Positions 36,624-48,871 of a stretch of 53,267 nt of DNA are shown one piece after another; the stretch's first letter is position 1; each line of letters starts with the position of its first letter. The position numbers and the translations under genes are program-made. This DNA is from Halopseudomonas formosensis (GTDB lineage: Bacteria; Pseudomonadota; Gammaproteobacteria; Pseudomonadales; Pseudomonadaceae), in NCBI RefSeq assembly GCF_900115905.1, contig NZ_FOYD01000011.1, forward strand, positions 37,893-91,159, written 5' to 3'. The notes beneath the pieces are model-generated. The model was not told the DNA's origin, did no database searches, and saw only the letters and a program-made list of their open reading frames with translations.

Positions 36624-37079
36624 ATGCACGCACTGCAAGCCCGGATTCTCGACCCCCGCCTTGGTCAACAATGGCCGCTGCCCACCTATGCGACAGAGGG
36701 TTCCGCCGGGCTGGACCTGCGCGCCATGCTGGATGCACCGCTGATCCTGGAGCCGGGTCAGACCCATCTGCTGCCCACCGGCCTGGCCATCCACATCGCC
36801 GATCCGGGCCTGGCGGCGATGATCCTGCCGCGCTCCGGACTGGGCCACAAGCACGGCATAGTGCTGGGCAACCTGGTGGGTCTGATCGATTCCGATTACC
36901 AGGGTGAGCTGATGGTCTCGGTGTGGAACCGCGGACACGCCAGCTTCACCATAGAACCCGGCGAGCGCATCGCCCAGCTGGTGCTGGTCCCCGTGGTCCA
37001 GGCCCGTCTGGAGGTGGTCGATGCCTTCGACGACAGCCAGCGCGGCGCAGGCGGTTTCGGCCACACCGGCAGTCACTGA
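36624..37079 (+). CDS. dut: dUTP diphosphatase
   Basis: A 151-residue trimeric dUTPase, full length. All motifs are seen: [49 protein letters not shown] and the C-terminal P-loop-like [10 protein letters not shown]. It hydrolyses dUTP to dUMP, keeping uracil out of DNA. It is nine bases after coaBC. Confidence 0.97.
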   Translation: MHALQARILDPRLGQQWPLPTYATEGSAGLDLRAMLDAPLILEPGQTHLLPTGLAIHIADPGLAAMILPRSGLGHKHGIVLGNLVGLIDSDYQGELMVSVWNRGHASFTIEPGERIAQLVLVPVVQARLEVVDAFDDSQRGAGGFGHTGSH

Positions 37080-37111
37080 ATTTCCGGATCATGCAAGGAG
37101 GCACACCCGAA

Positions 37112-40535
<3,424 letters not shown>

Positions 40536-40540
40536 TCGCA

Positions 40541-40990
40541 ATGCAGCAAGAGGATTTCCGTTTCAGCACCCCATTGCGGGTGCGCTGGGCCGAGGTCGAC
40601 CCGCAGAGCATCGTGTTCAACGGGCACTACCTGACCTACTGCGATGTGGGCATCACCGAGTACTTCCGCGCTCTGCGCGCCGCTACCCCCGATGCCAGCA
40701 TTATCGGCAGCGACTTCTTCGCCGTGCGTACGGTACTGGATTATCAGGCACCGGCCATGTTCGACGACCTGCTGGACATCCATGTGCGCGTTGCCCGGCT
40801 GGGTAACAGCAGCCTGCAGTTCGCCATCGGCATCTATCGGGACGGGGAGTTGCTGGTAAAGGGGGAAATTGTCTACGTCCATGCGGACATGCAGACCCGC
40901 CGGCCGGCGCCCTTCGACCCGGCGTTTCGCCAGGCCGTGCATGCCTTTGAAAGCAAGGCGCCCGAGGACTCCAGCACCACACCGGCCTGA
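40541..40990 (+). CDS. Acyl-CoA thioesterase (4-hydroxybenzoyl-CoA thioesterase-like hotdog fold)
   Basis: A 149-residue single-domain hotdog enzyme. RVRWAEVDPQSIVFNGHYLT carries the likely catalytic Asp20 in the DxxxxVFxxxY pattern of the YbgC/4HBT family. The substrate is unknown. It starts five bases after argB, so it is probably the last gene of the coaBC-dut-algC-argB run. Confidence 0.88.
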   Translation: MQQEDFRFSTPLRVRWAEVDPQSIVFNGHYLTYCDVGITEYFRALRAATPDASIIGSDFFAVRTVLDYQAPAMFDDLLDIHVRVARLGNSSLQFAIGIYRDGELLVKGEIVYVHADMQTRRPAPFDPAFRQAVHAFESKAPEDSSTTPA

Positions 40991-41005
40991 GACGGGCCGA
41001 TTGCC

Positions 41006-41026
41006 GGCCGGGACATTGCCCCGGCC
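41006..41026. terminator. GC-rich hairpin between convergent genes
   Basis: GGCCGGG-ACATTGC-CCCGGCC, a perfect 7-bp stem between the thioesterase and OsmC genes. There is no T-tract. The stem sequence equals that of the REP-like palindrome at 10323-10342. Confidence 0.4.
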
Positions 41027-41034
41027 GTGCCGGT

Positions 41035-41481
41035 TCAGGCAGTGGAGTTCACCAGCTGGCTGCGCAACCGGGCTCCATGCAGCAGGTTGTCCGCCAGCGG
41101 GCAGCGACGCTCCACCTCCTCCAGAAACTCCTGCTTCTGCGCTTCGGTCAGATCGGCATCGATGTCCACCCGCATGCGGATTTCCTGAAAGCCCGGGCGC
41201 ACCTCCGGATTGCGGCCCAGCAGACCATCGGGATCATAGTCCGCCTCGATCTCGAAGCGCATGCCGCGCAGCTCTATCCTGCGCTGATGCGCAACAAAGC
41301 GACCGATGGTTCCGAAACAGCCACCCAGGGCGGCAAGCACCATGTCCAACGGCGTCGGACCGGTATCGGTGCCGGCGGCGGTGCGCGGCTGATCCATCAG
41401 TACCTGATGCTGGCCGCACTGCACGCTGATGGCAAAGCCCTGATCCAGCCTGCCGGCGACTTGCATGGTTCTCAATGCCAT
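41035..41481 (-). CDS. OsmC family protein
   Basis: A 148-residue OsmC/Ohr-fold protein. The two conserved cysteines are seen in LAALGGCFGTIGRF and EVERRCPLADNL, with a partner Arg/Glu pattern between them. The family includes peroxide-reducing enzymes and sulfur-linked YhfA-type proteins. The start at 41481 has GGAGGT upstream. It follows the DUF2892 gene by four bases, so the two form an operon behind a palindromic operator. Confidence 0.88.
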   Translation of the reverse strand: MALRTMQVAGRLDQGFAISVQCGQHQVLMDQPRTAAGTDTGPTPLDMVLAALGGCFGTIGRFVAHQRRIELRGMRFEIEADYDPDGLLGRNPEVRPGFQEIRMRVDIDADLTEAQKQEFLEEVERRCPLADNLLHGARLRSQLVNSTA

Positions 41482-41485
41482 GGTC

Positions 41486-41674
41486 TCACCTCCGCTTGCC
41501 GGTGTTGATCCGCAGCATCGCATACAGCGGGCAGAAGCTGATGAACGCGGTTGCCACCAGAATCACCCCCAGCCAACCCCACCAGCCGATGACGCCGCCC
41601 ACACTCAGGCCGATCAATACCAGCCCGACGATGACGCGCAATGCACGATCGATATTTCCCAGATTTGCCTTCAT
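41486..41674 (-). CDS. DUF2892 (YgaP-like) membrane protein
   Basis: A 62-residue protein with two membrane helices, MKANLGNIDRALRVIVGLVL and then WWGWLGVILVATAFISFCPL. NxGxxDRxxR at the N-terminus and CPLY are typical of DUF2892, the membrane part of the rhodanese YgaP. The start at 41674 follows AAGGGGAG; a longer frame begins at 41722. Together with OsmC it suggests a function in sulfur or oxidant stress, which is inference from families. Confidence 0.87.
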   Translation of the reverse strand: MKANLGNIDRALRVIVGLVLIGLSVGGVIGWWGWLGVILVATAFISFCPLYAMLRINTGKRR

Positions 41675-41718
41675 GTCTGACTCCCCTTGTTCAAAAGTCT
41701 CAGCGACTGATAAAGACA

Positions 41719-41747
41719 ACACTAATTTAGTATTTGCTAAATAACAA
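41719..41747 (-). promoter_or_regulatory. Candidate promoter with palindromic operator for DUF2892-osmC
   Basis: ATTTAG-TATTTG-CTAAAT (41725-41742) is a perfect 6-6-6 palindrome in a locally AT-rich patch. It fills the 17-bp spacer of a weak -35/-10 pair (TTGTTA and TAGTGT on the minus strand). A repressor bound there would block the promoter. Its AT-rich dyad is like sites of ArsR-family sulfur sensors, but the regulator is not in the window. Confidence 0.5.
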
Positions 41748-41818
41748 GAGGGCAGAAAGTCGCAGCGGCTGCGTTGGGCTAGTGCGGTGGGAATAAAGGG
41801 GTTGGCGACCTGCTCAGG

Positions 41819-42415
41819 TCACTCCGGCAGCAGTTGCGCCAGGCGTTCGCGCCGGGCGCTGAAAGCGGCGTTGACCGCGTCGATCTCGGCGCGATTACTG
41901 GCGATCTGGCGTTCCAGACGACCCCGCTCCGCGTCTATGTCTTCCAGCTGACGCAACAGTCTCTGGTCTACCTCACGCCCGGCGCGTTCCTGGCTGGCAG
42001 CACGGCTCTGGATATCGTCGCGCTGACTGCGCAGGGTCATCAGACCGGCCTCGGCGGTGGCAATCAGGCCTTCGATCTGCTGGATCTGCCGGGCATGGGC
42101 GCGGTCCAGGTCAGCCACACTGGCATACAGGCGCAGCAGGGTCTCGTCGGAGGCGCGCTGGCGCTGCTGTTCCTCGGCGGCAATACGGGCGGCCCTCAGT
42201 TCTTCAGGGCTGGGGGCAGGTGGTACCACCTGCTTCACCCGGCCGTCCCGGTCCAGCACCTCGTAACCGCGAGAGACATACTGGGGTGGCACGCTGCTGT
42301 CGAGCACCGTCACTCCCCTGTCGTTGACATAGCGGTACAGCTCTGCGGCATCGACGCTTGCCACGGAGCCCGCCAGCCATGCCACTACCACCGGATACCA
42401 GAACTTCTTGTACAT
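41819..42415 (-). CDS. DUF4124 periplasmic coiled-coil protein
   Basis: A 198-residue protein with a signal peptide (~1-23, ending VDAA). A DUF4124 domain follows (LYRYVNDRGVTVLDSSVPPQ, YVSRGYEVLDRDGRV). A long charged helix from about 70 to 195 probably forms a coiled coil. The function is unknown. It lies 43 bp downstream of pyrE on the same strand, a neighbourhood known in Pseudomonas. Confidence 0.82.
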   Translation of the reverse strand: MYKKFWYPVVVAWLAGSVASVDAAELYRYVNDRGVTVLDSSVPPQYVSRGYEVLDRDGRVKQVVPPAPSPEELRAARIAAEEQQRQRASDETLLRLYASVADLDRAHARQIQQIEGLIATAEAGLMTLRSQRDDIQSRAASQERAGREVDQRLLRQLEDIDAERGRLERQIASNRAEIDAVNAAFSARRERLAQLLPE

Positions 42416-42458
42416 AACGGGACCACCCTGTCCTGATTATCTGCGACGGCTGCCGTTG

Positions 42459-43103
42459 TCAGATGCCGTACTGATCTCGATAGGCCTGCACTGCGGGCAG
42501 GTATTTGCGCAGCTGCGCGTCATCCTCAAGGAAGGCCAGAATCTGGGTCAGCGAAACGATGCTGATCACCGGCACACCGAAATCGCGCTCCACTTCCTGG
42601 ATCGCCGACAGCTCTCCCTGCCCCCGCTCCTGACGGTCCAGCGCCACCATCACCGCAGCAGGCTGCGCGCCCGCCGCCTTGATGATCTGCATGACTTCCC
42701 GGATAGCGGTGCCGGCGGTGATCACATCATCAACGATGGCCACCTTGCCCTGCAGCGGTGCCCCTACCAGCGAGCCGCCTTCACCATGATCCTTGGCTTC
42801 CTTGCGATTGAAACAGTATGGCAGATCAATATCAAAACTGTCAGCCAGGGAAATCGAGGTCGCTGCGGCCAGCGGAATCCCCTTGTAGGCGGGCCCGAAG
42901 ATCATGTCTATATCCTTGGGTCCATTGTGGATCAGTGCCTGGGCATAGTAGCGTCCCAGTCGGGCCAGACTGCCGCCGGTATTGAACAGCCCGGCATTGA
43001 AGAAGTAGGGGCTGGTACGCCCTGACTTGAGGGTAAATTCACCGAAGCGCAGTACGTTGCGATCCAGCGCAAAACGGATGAATTCCCACTGATATTCGTG
43101 CAT
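42459..43103 (-). CDS. pyrE: Orotate phosphoribosyltransferase
   Basis: A 214-residue enzyme that makes OMP from orotate and PRPP. The PRPP-binding motif [16 protein letters not shown] is intact. The flexible loop [17 protein letters not shown] and the N-terminal [18 protein letters not shown] are standard. It is divergent from crc, with 73 bp between the two starts. Confidence 0.97.
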   Translation of the reverse strand: MHEYQWEFIRFALDRNVLRFGEFTLKSGRTSPYFFNAGLFNTGGSLARLGRYYAQALIHNGPKDIDMIFGPAYKGIPLAAATSISLADSFDIDLPYCFNRKEAKDHGEGGSLVGAPLQGKVAIVDDVITAGTAIREVMQIIKAAGAQPAAVMVALDRQERGQGELSAIQEVERDFGVPVISIVSLTQILAFLEDDAQLRKYLPAVQAYRDQYGI

Positions 43104-43176
43104 CTATACCCTCGCGATTTAACAAATCTATATCTGGCTCAGGTATCATACACGCACGATTTTGAGGGAGCCATGT

Positions 43177-43956
43177 ATGCGAATCATCAGTCTGAATGTC
43201 AACGGTGTCGAGGCCGCAGCGGCCCGTGGTCTGTTTGACTGGCTGCGCACGCAGGACGCGGATGTCATCTGTCTGCAGGACATCCGGGTAACCGCCCCTG
43301 AACTGGAACAGGATCCTTACTGGCTGGACGGCTACTGGCAATATTGCTTCGAGGCCGAAGTACCCAGTCAGGGCGGTGTGGCCATCTATACCCGCACCGC
43401 GCCCAAGGCCATCATCATGGGTCTGGGCTTTGAACTGGCCGACCGCTATGGCCGCTATATCCAGGCCGACTTCGACAAGGTCAGCATCGGCTGCCTGCTG
43501 CTGCCCTCCGGACGTGATGGCGATGCGAGCCTGAACCAGAAGTTCAAGTTCATGAACGACTTCACCACCTACCTGCAGAAGCAGCGCCGCAAGCGTCGCG
43601 AGTTCATCTACTGTGCCTCGCTGTACACCGCGCATCTGAAGCTGGACGTGAAGAACTGGCGCGACTGCCAGCACCAGCCCGGGTTCATGGCACCGGAGCG
43701 TGCCTGGATGGACGAGATCTTCGGCAACCTGGGGTATGTCGACGCCCTGCGCGAGGTCACCCGCGAATCCGACCTGTACAGCTGGTGGCCGGACAGCGAG
43801 CAGGCCCAGGACCTGAATCTGGGGCTGCGTTTCGACTATCACATCCTCACGCCGGGCCTGCGTCGCTTCGTCAAGCACGCCAGCATCCCGCGCAAGGTGC
43901 GCTTTTCCGAGCATGCCCCTGTCATCATCGACTACGAGTGGACCCTGAGCATCTGA
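43177..43956 (+). CDS. crc: Catabolite repression control protein Crc
   Basis: A 259-residue protein of the exonuclease III/endonuclease-phosphatase fold, the same length as P. aeruginosa Crc. The N-terminus is MRIISLNVNGVEAAAARGLF, and GFMAPERAWMDEIF and SWWPDSEQAQDLNLGLRFDY are conserved. Crc is not a nuclease but works with Hfq to block translation of catabolic mRNAs (established). GAGGGAG upstream sets the start. Its position next to pyrE is a Pseudomonas hallmark and helps place the organism. Confidence 0.96.
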   Translation: MRIISLNVNGVEAAAARGLFDWLRTQDADVICLQDIRVTAPELEQDPYWLDGYWQYCFEAEVPSQGGVAIYTRTAPKAIIMGLGFELADRYGRYIQADFDKVSIGCLLLPSGRDGDASLNQKFKFMNDFTTYLQKQRRKRREFIYCASLYTAHLKLDVKNWRDCQHQPGFMAPERAWMDEIFGNLGYVDALREVTRESDLYSWWPDSEQAQDLNLGLRFDYHILTPGLRRFVKHASIPRKVRFSEHAPVIIDYEWTLSI

Positions 43957-43967
43957 CCCCGGGACGG

Positions 43968-43984
43968 CGGCAGCCCGGCTGCCG
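43968..43984 (+). terminator. Weak hairpin after crc
   Basis: CGGCAG-CCCGG-CTGCCG, a 6-bp stem 11 bases after the crc stop, without a T-tract. Confidence 0.3.
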
Positions 43985-44104
43985 CGCCGCTTGACCATGA
44001 TCAATTACTGAGCGATCGCGATACTCCAGACTGACCGGCAACGCAGTATTTCCCTTGTCCCATCGCTGCCCGACCAAGGACAGCCTGCCAGCCGGAACTC
44101 GCCC

Positions 44105-45256
44105 ATGTCTGGATTGCCCCCTGCGGATTGGGACCCCCGATCCGCCGCCGTACTTGCCGATCAACGCCACGCCTACGACCGGATGCGCGAACACTGTCCG
44201 GTCGCCTGGAGCCCCTCCGACCACTGGAGTGTCTTCCGCCACGCCGATGTCAGCCGCATCCTCGCGGACCACCACAGCTTCAGCAACCGCACCTCCCGTC
44301 ACCTGTCGGTACCCAACGGCATGGATCCGCCGGAGCACACCGCCTACCGCCGACTTATCGAGGGCTATTTCAGCGCCCCGCGCATGGCCGCCTTCGAGCC
44401 GGTATGTCGTGAGATCGCCGAAGACCTGGCGTTGAGTGCGCTGGCTCAGCCCCGGACCGAACTCATCGCCAGCTTCGCCCAGCCCTTCGCCCTGCGCATC
44501 CAGTGCGCCTTCATGGGCTGGCCACCGGGCCTGCAGGAGCCGCTGCAGAGCTGGGCGACGCGCAACAATCGCGCCACCCTGCGCCAGGACCGCCAGGCGC
44601 TGGCGGCCCTGGCGGCGGAGTTCGAGGCATTGATAGGCAACCTGCTGGCCGAGCGACGCGCCAGCACCGACCCGGAGCATGACCTGACCTGCGCCCTGAT
44701 GCAGGAGCAGGTGGAAGGCCGCCCTCTGAATGATCAGGAGATCGCCAGCCTGCTGCGCAACTGGACCGTGGGCGAGATCGGCACCATAGCTGCGGCGGTA
44801 GGCATCATCGCCCACTTCCTGGCCAATGAACCCCAGGTTCAGCAGCTGCTGCGGGAGAATCCCGATCTGCTGTGGCAGGCCAACGACGAGATACTGCGTA
44901 TCCACGGCCCGCTGGTGGACAATCGTCGCCGCACCACCTGCCCGGTGCAGCTGGGGGGACGGGAGATAGGCGCGGATCAGCGCATCAGCATCAACTGGGT
45001 CGCCGCCAATCGGGACCCGGCGGTATTCCCCGAGCCCGACCGCTTTTCCCTGGACCGGGACCCCGCGCTGAACCTGCTCTATGGCGCAGGCATCCACGTC
45101 TGCCCCGGAGCGCCGCTGGCGCGCAGGGAGCTGGTGATCGCCATAAGGGCATTGCTGCAGCACAGCGAACAGCTGCGGCTGGTGGAGGCACAGCCGGCAC
45201 GACTGGCCAGCTATCTGTCCAGCGGCTATGCCAGCCTGCCGCTGCAGCTGCGCTGA
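44105..45256 (+). CDS. Cytochrome P450
   Basis: A 383-residue soluble bacterial P450 monooxygenase. The haem loop YGAGIHVCPGAPLARREL has the thiolate Cys333. The ExxR pair is Glu262-Arg265 (NDEILRIHG), with the associated DNRRRTT. In the I-helix VGEIGT, Thr227 keeps the catalytic alcohol, but the preceding acidic residue of the usual acid-alcohol pair is Gly226. No ferredoxin or reductase gene is adjacent, so redox partners are elsewhere. The substrate is unknown. It sits between crc and a DUF4870 gene, an insertion into an otherwise conserved block. Confidence 0.93.
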   Translation: MSGLPPADWDPRSAAVLADQRHAYDRMREHCPVAWSPSDHWSVFRHADVSRILADHHSFSNRTSRHLSVPNGMDPPEHTAYRRLIEGYFSAPRMAAFEPVCREIAEDLALSALAQPRTELIASFAQPFALRIQCAFMGWPPGLQEPLQSWATRNNRATLRQDRQALAALAAEFEALIGNLLAERRASTDPEHDLTCALMQEQVEGRPLNDQEIASLLRNWTVGEIGTIAAAVGIIAHFLANEPQVQQLLRENPDLLWQANDEILRIHGPLVDNRRRTTCPVQLGGREIGADQRISINWVAANRDPAVFPEPDRFSLDRDPALNLLYGAGIHVCPGAPLARRELVIAIRALLQHSEQLRLVEAQPARLASYLSSGYASLPLQLR

Positions 45257-45284
45257 CGCCGCGCCATCCCGGCACGGCGCGGCG
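45257..45284. terminator. Candidate terminator hairpin between P450 and DUF4870 genes
   Basis: CGCCGCGCC-N10-GGCGCGGCG, a perfect 9-bp stem immediately after the P450 stop, between convergent genes. There is no T-tract. Confidence 0.45.
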
Positions 45285-45300
45285 CGGCGGCGGTGGGATA

Positions 45301-45681
45301 TTACTTGATCAGGCGCAGGCAGAAGGGGTAGCGGTAGGGCGCCCCTTCATTGGCCTTGATGGCGGCGATGATCATCAGCACTATGGCGCCGACGGCCACC
45401 ACCCAGATCAGCAGGAAGCCCACCGCGATCAGCATCAGCAGCACGCACACCAGGGCCGCTATCAGCACCGTGATCTGGAAGTTCAGCGCCTCCTTGCCCT
45501 GCTCATCCACATAGGGATGGGTGTCCTTCTTCAGCTGCCACACAATCAGCGGACCGATCAGACTGCCGATCACCGGCAGGAAGTAGCCGAGGAAGCCTGC
45601 CAGATGGGCGATCATGGCCCACATGCGGGCCTGGGAGTCGGGTTCCTGCAGCCCGGTTTCGGGCGGGTTGATATCCACCAT
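45301..45681 (-). CDS. DUF4870 membrane protein
   Basis: A 126-residue protein with three or four hydrophobic helices. ARMWAMIAHLAGFLGYFLPV, then VIGSLIGPLIVWQLKKDTHP and DEQGKEALNFQITV are the signature of the DUF4870 (Tic20-like) family. The C-terminus is YRYPFCLRLIK. The function is unknown. It is between rph and the P450, transcribed in the same direction as rph with a 55-bp gap. Confidence 0.9.
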   Translation of the reverse strand: MVDINPPETGLQEPDSQARMWAMIAHLAGFLGYFLPVIGSLIGPLIVWQLKKDTHPYVDEQGKEALNFQITVLIAALVCVLLMLIAVGFLLIWVVAVGAIVLMIIAAIKANEGAPYRYPFCLRLIK

Positions 45682-45736
45682 CTCGTCACTCCTGTGTTGT
45701 CGTCAGTTCAGAGCATAGCCGATCAGCGCGGCCTGC

Positions 45737-46456
45737 TCAGTCCTCCAGTGCAGCCTGCTGCAGGGCGAAGAGTTCCTCGATCCCCTTGCGCGCCAGATCG
45801 AGCATGGCGTTCAGCTCCTCGGGGGTGAAGGGAGCGGCCTCGGCAGTACCCTGCACTTCAATGAAACCGCCGGTGTCGGTCATCACCACGTTCAGGTCGG
45901 TTTCGGCGGTCGAGTCCTCGGGGTAGTCCAGATCCAGCACCGGGACACCCTGGTAGATACCCACCGAAATCGCCGCAATCATCCGCACCGGCGGGACCTT
46001 CTTGATCAGACCACGCTGCTGCATGACCCGCAGGGCGTCGACCAGCGCCACGCAGGCCCCGGTGATGGACGCCGTGCGGGTGCCGCCGTCGGCCTGAATC
46101 ACGTCGCAATCGATGTAAACGGTGTTCTCGCCCAGACTCTTGAGATCAACGGCGGCGCGCAGCGCGCGCCCGATCAGCCGCTGGATTTCCAGCGTGCGAC
46201 CGCCCTGCTTGCCCCGGCTGGCCTCACGTTGCATACGCTCTCCGGTCGAACGCGGCAGCATGCCGTACTCGGCGGTGATCCAACCCTGACCGGTGCCACG
46301 CAGAAAGCGCGGCACGCCGGCTTCGACACTGGCGGTGCAGATGACCTTGGTATCGCCGAATTCAACCAGCACCGACCCCTCGGCGTGGCGGGTGTAATGG
46401 CGGGTCAGGCTAACCTGGCGCAGCTGATCGGCGGCGCGGCCGCTGGGTCGTATCAT
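45737..46456 (-). CDS. rph: Ribonuclease PH
   Basis: A 239-residue phosphorolytic 3'-5' exoribonuclease that trims tRNA 3' ends. Complete family sequence: [60 protein letters not shown] and [16 protein letters not shown]. It is divergent from yicC, with 134 bp between the starts. Confidence 0.97.
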   Translation of the reverse strand: MIRPSGRAADQLRQVSLTRHYTRHAEGSVLVEFGDTKVICTASVEAGVPRFLRGTGQGWITAEYGMLPRSTGERMQREASRGKQGGRTLEIQRLIGRALRAAVDLKSLGENTVYIDCDVIQADGGTRTASITGACVALVDALRVMQQRGLIKKVPPVRMIAAISVGIYQGVPVLDLDYPEDSTAETDLNVVMTDTGGFIEVQGTAEAAPFTPEELNAMLDLARKGIEELFALQQAALED

Positions 46457-46590
46457 GTCGGATTCCTTGTACAGCGTGTGTGTGCGGCGATTATACGGGG
46501 CCCGCCCCGGGGTACAACAGGCGTGTACCCCGGGCGCGACTGCCGGAGTACAATGCCGGGCGACATATATCCCGAGATCAGGAGCAGAAC

Positions 46591-47457
46591 ATGGTTTACA
46601 GCATGACGGCCTTTGCCCGCAGCGAGTCCAGCACCGACCAGGGCAGTCTGGTGTGGGAGCTGCGCTCGGTAAACCACCGTTACCTGGAAGTCAGCCTGCG
46701 CCTGCCCGAAGCCTTTCGCGACCTGGAAGGCCCCCTGCGCGAGCGGCTGCGCAAGGAAATCGCCCGCGGCAAGCTGGAGTGTACCCTGCGCTTCAATCCC
46801 AGCAGCGACAGCAGCCAGCAGCTGAGCCTGAATCAGCCACTGATTGCCCAGCTGATCGAAGCCGCCAGCCAGATCAGCAGCCAGCTCCCCGCCCCGGCAC
46901 CGATCAATCCGCTGGAGCTGCTGTCCTGGCCCGGAGTGCTGGCTGGCGGCGAGGCGCAGCAGTCCGATCTGGTGAAACAGGCCGACCAGTTGTTCGGCCA
47001 GGCACTGGAACAGCTCAAGCAGAACCGTGCCCGCGAAGGCGCCGAGCTGCGCGCCCTGATCGAGGAGCGCCTGGACAGCATGGCCGAGCGTGTCGCCACC
47101 CTGCGGGAGATGATGCCGACCCTGCGCGAAGCCCACCGGCAGAAGCTGATCGACCGCTTTCAGGAGGCGAAGCTGGAGCTGGACAACACCCGCATCGAAC
47201 AGGAGCTGGTGATCCTGGCGCAGAAGATTGACGTCGCCGAGGAGCTGGACCGGCTCACCACCCATATCAACGAAACCCGCAATGTACTGGCCGGCAAGGG
47301 CGCCATCGGCCGCCGCCTGGACTTTCTCATGCAGGAGTTCAACCGCGAGGCCAACACCCTGGGCTCCAAGGCCATCGACGTACGCAGCACCCAGGCTGCG
47401 GTGGACATGAAGGTGTACATCGAGCAGATGCGCGAGCAGGTGCAGAATATCGAGTGA
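46591..47457 (+). CDS. yicC: YicC family endoribonuclease
   Basis: A 288-residue protein. [20 protein letters not shown] at the start and the C-terminal [20 protein letters not shown] and [20 protein letters not shown] are the YicC hallmarks. Recent work assigns RNase activity to E. coli YicC (RNase-type, metal-dependent). The start at 46591 has AGGAGC upstream. The insertion sequence begins 55 bp after its stop. Confidence 0.95.
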   Translation: MVYSMTAFARSESSTDQGSLVWELRSVNHRYLEVSLRLPEAFRDLEGPLRERLRKEIARGKLECTLRFNPSSDSSQQLSLNQPLIAQLIEAASQISSQLPAPAPINPLELLSWPGVLAGGEAQQSDLVKQADQLFGQALEQLKQNRAREGAELRALIEERLDSMAERVATLREMMPTLREAHRQKLIDRFQEAKLELDNTRIEQELVILAQKIDVAEELDRLTTHINETRNVLAGKGAIGRRLDFLMQEFNREANTLGSKAIDVRSTQAAVDMKVYIEQMREQVQNIE

Positions 47458-47512
47458 CGAAACGGGCGGGAGGTCGGGCGATAAACCCTCTGGTGGACGT
47501 ATCCTTTTTTGA

Positions 47513-48822
47513 GGTTCTTCGCGGATTAGCGTGAAAAAGTAGGAGACGGCGGTAAAACCGGTTAGTTTTGAGTTCGCCAAAACAAAAAAATTAACCAATC
47601 CACCGCCGTCCCTATGCATGCTAACCCTCTCTCCCTGTTCTGGGAAGGATTCACTGTAGAATCCTCTACCCAACTGGATGCGCAATCGCTGCTCATCCGG
47701 CTCCAACCCGCCCAAGACTCCCTACCTTGTTGTAGCGGTTGTCACCAGCCCACGTCTGCCATTCATGACACGACCATCCGCCGAGCCCGAGAACGCGACC
47801 TGCTTCAGTATCGCCTCTGGCTGGAGGTGCCCGTGCGCCGGGTTCGCTGCGCCGCCTGCGGCCCCCGTGTGGAGCACATTCGCTGGCTCCCGGGGCGTCA
47901 GCGCCTGACCGCCGCCATGATCCATTGGGTGGAATCCCTGGTGCGTCTGATGCCGGCTCAGCACGTAGCCCAGCTACTGGGCTTGCACTGGCATACGGTC
48001 AAGGCCATTGATCAGCAACGCCTCCAGCGGGACGTGGCGGAGCCGGACAAGCGACGGATTCGTCGCTTGATCATGGATGAGTTTGCCCTGTTCAAAGGCC
48101 ATCGATACGCCACCGTGGTGATCGATGCCGACACCCAGCAAGTGCTGTGGGTGGGCGAAGGTCGTAGTCGGGCTGCGGTGCGGCCCTTCTTTGCGTGGCT
48201 GGGGCCGGAGACCTGTGGCCAGATCGAGGCTGTGGCGATGGATATGAATACCGCCCTGGACCTGGAGGTCCAGCACCATTGCCCACAGGCCCGCGTCGTC
48301 TACGATCTGTTCCACGTGGTGGCCAAGTTCGGCCGAGAGGTGATTGACCGGGTCCGGGTCGACCAGGCCAACCAGCTTCGGCACGACCGGCCGGCCCGAA
48401 CGCTGGTGAAGCGAAGCCGCTGGCTGTTGCTCAGAAACCGGAGCCACCTCAAGGATGACCAAGCCCTGAAATTGGAGGAACTGCTGCAAGCGAACCAGCC
48501 GCTGATGACCGCCTACCTCCTGAAGGATCAGCTCAAGGAGCTCTGGTATGCCCCGTCAGAGGCCGAAGCCCGGCGACGCTGGCGGGAGTGGCTACAGCTG
48601 GCCATGAGTAGCGGACTTGCACCGGTGCATCAGTTTGCGAGACGCCTAACCAGCTATGTGGACGGGATTATCGCCAGTGCACGCTACCGGATGAACACCA
48701 GTGTGCTGGAGGGGATGAACAACAAGATCAAAGTCCTCAAGCGGATGGCCTATGGCTACCGGGACAACGACTACTTCTTCCTGAAGATCAAAGCGGCGTT
48801 TCCCGGTAAAGTGCGATGAACC
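47513..48822 (+). mobile_element. Complete ISL3-family insertion sequence
   Basis: A 1310-bp element with one transposase gene. The left end is GGTTCTTCGCGGATTAGCG and the right end, read inward, is GGTTCATCGCACTTTACCG; these imperfect inverted repeats match at about 14 of 19 positions. The flanks are TTTTTTGA (47505-47512) and TTTTTTTA (48823-48830), a near-perfect 8-bp direct repeat with one mismatch. Eight bp is the duplication size of ISL3 elements (established). Confidence 0.85.
47614..48819 (+). CDS. ISL3 family transposase
   Basis: A 401-residue transposase, full length and uninterrupted. The N-terminal zinc finger has PCCSGCHQP and VRCAACGPR. A helix-turn-helix segment follows around HVAQLLGLHWHTVKAI. 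The DDE residues are likely in MDEFALFKGH, VVYDLFHVVAKF and LEGMNNKIKVLKRMAYGYRD. The stop is three bases before the right end of the element. It looks active. Confidence 0.95.
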   Translation: MHANPLSLFWEGFTVESSTQLDAQSLLIRLQPAQDSLPCCSGCHQPTSAIHDTTIRRARERDLLQYRLWLEVPVRRVRCAACGPRVEHIRWLPGRQRLTAAMIHWVESLVRLMPAQHVAQLLGLHWHTVKAIDQQRLQRDVAEPDKRRIRRLIMDEFALFKGHRYATVVIDADTQQVLWVGEGRSRAAVRPFFAWLGPETCGQIEAVAMDMNTALDLEVQHHCPQARVVYDLFHVVAKFGREVIDRVRVDQANQLRHDRPARTLVKRSRWLLLRNRSHLKDDQALKLEELLQANQPLMTAYLLKDQLKELWYAPSEAEARRRWREWLQLAMSSGLAPVHQFARRLTSYVDGIIASARYRMNTSVLEGMNNKIKVLKRMAYGYRDNDYFFLKIKAAFPGKVR

Positions 48823-48871
48823 TTTTTTTAATGGGCAGGAAGCTCTGACAAACCGGGGCTCACAGCGCTCC

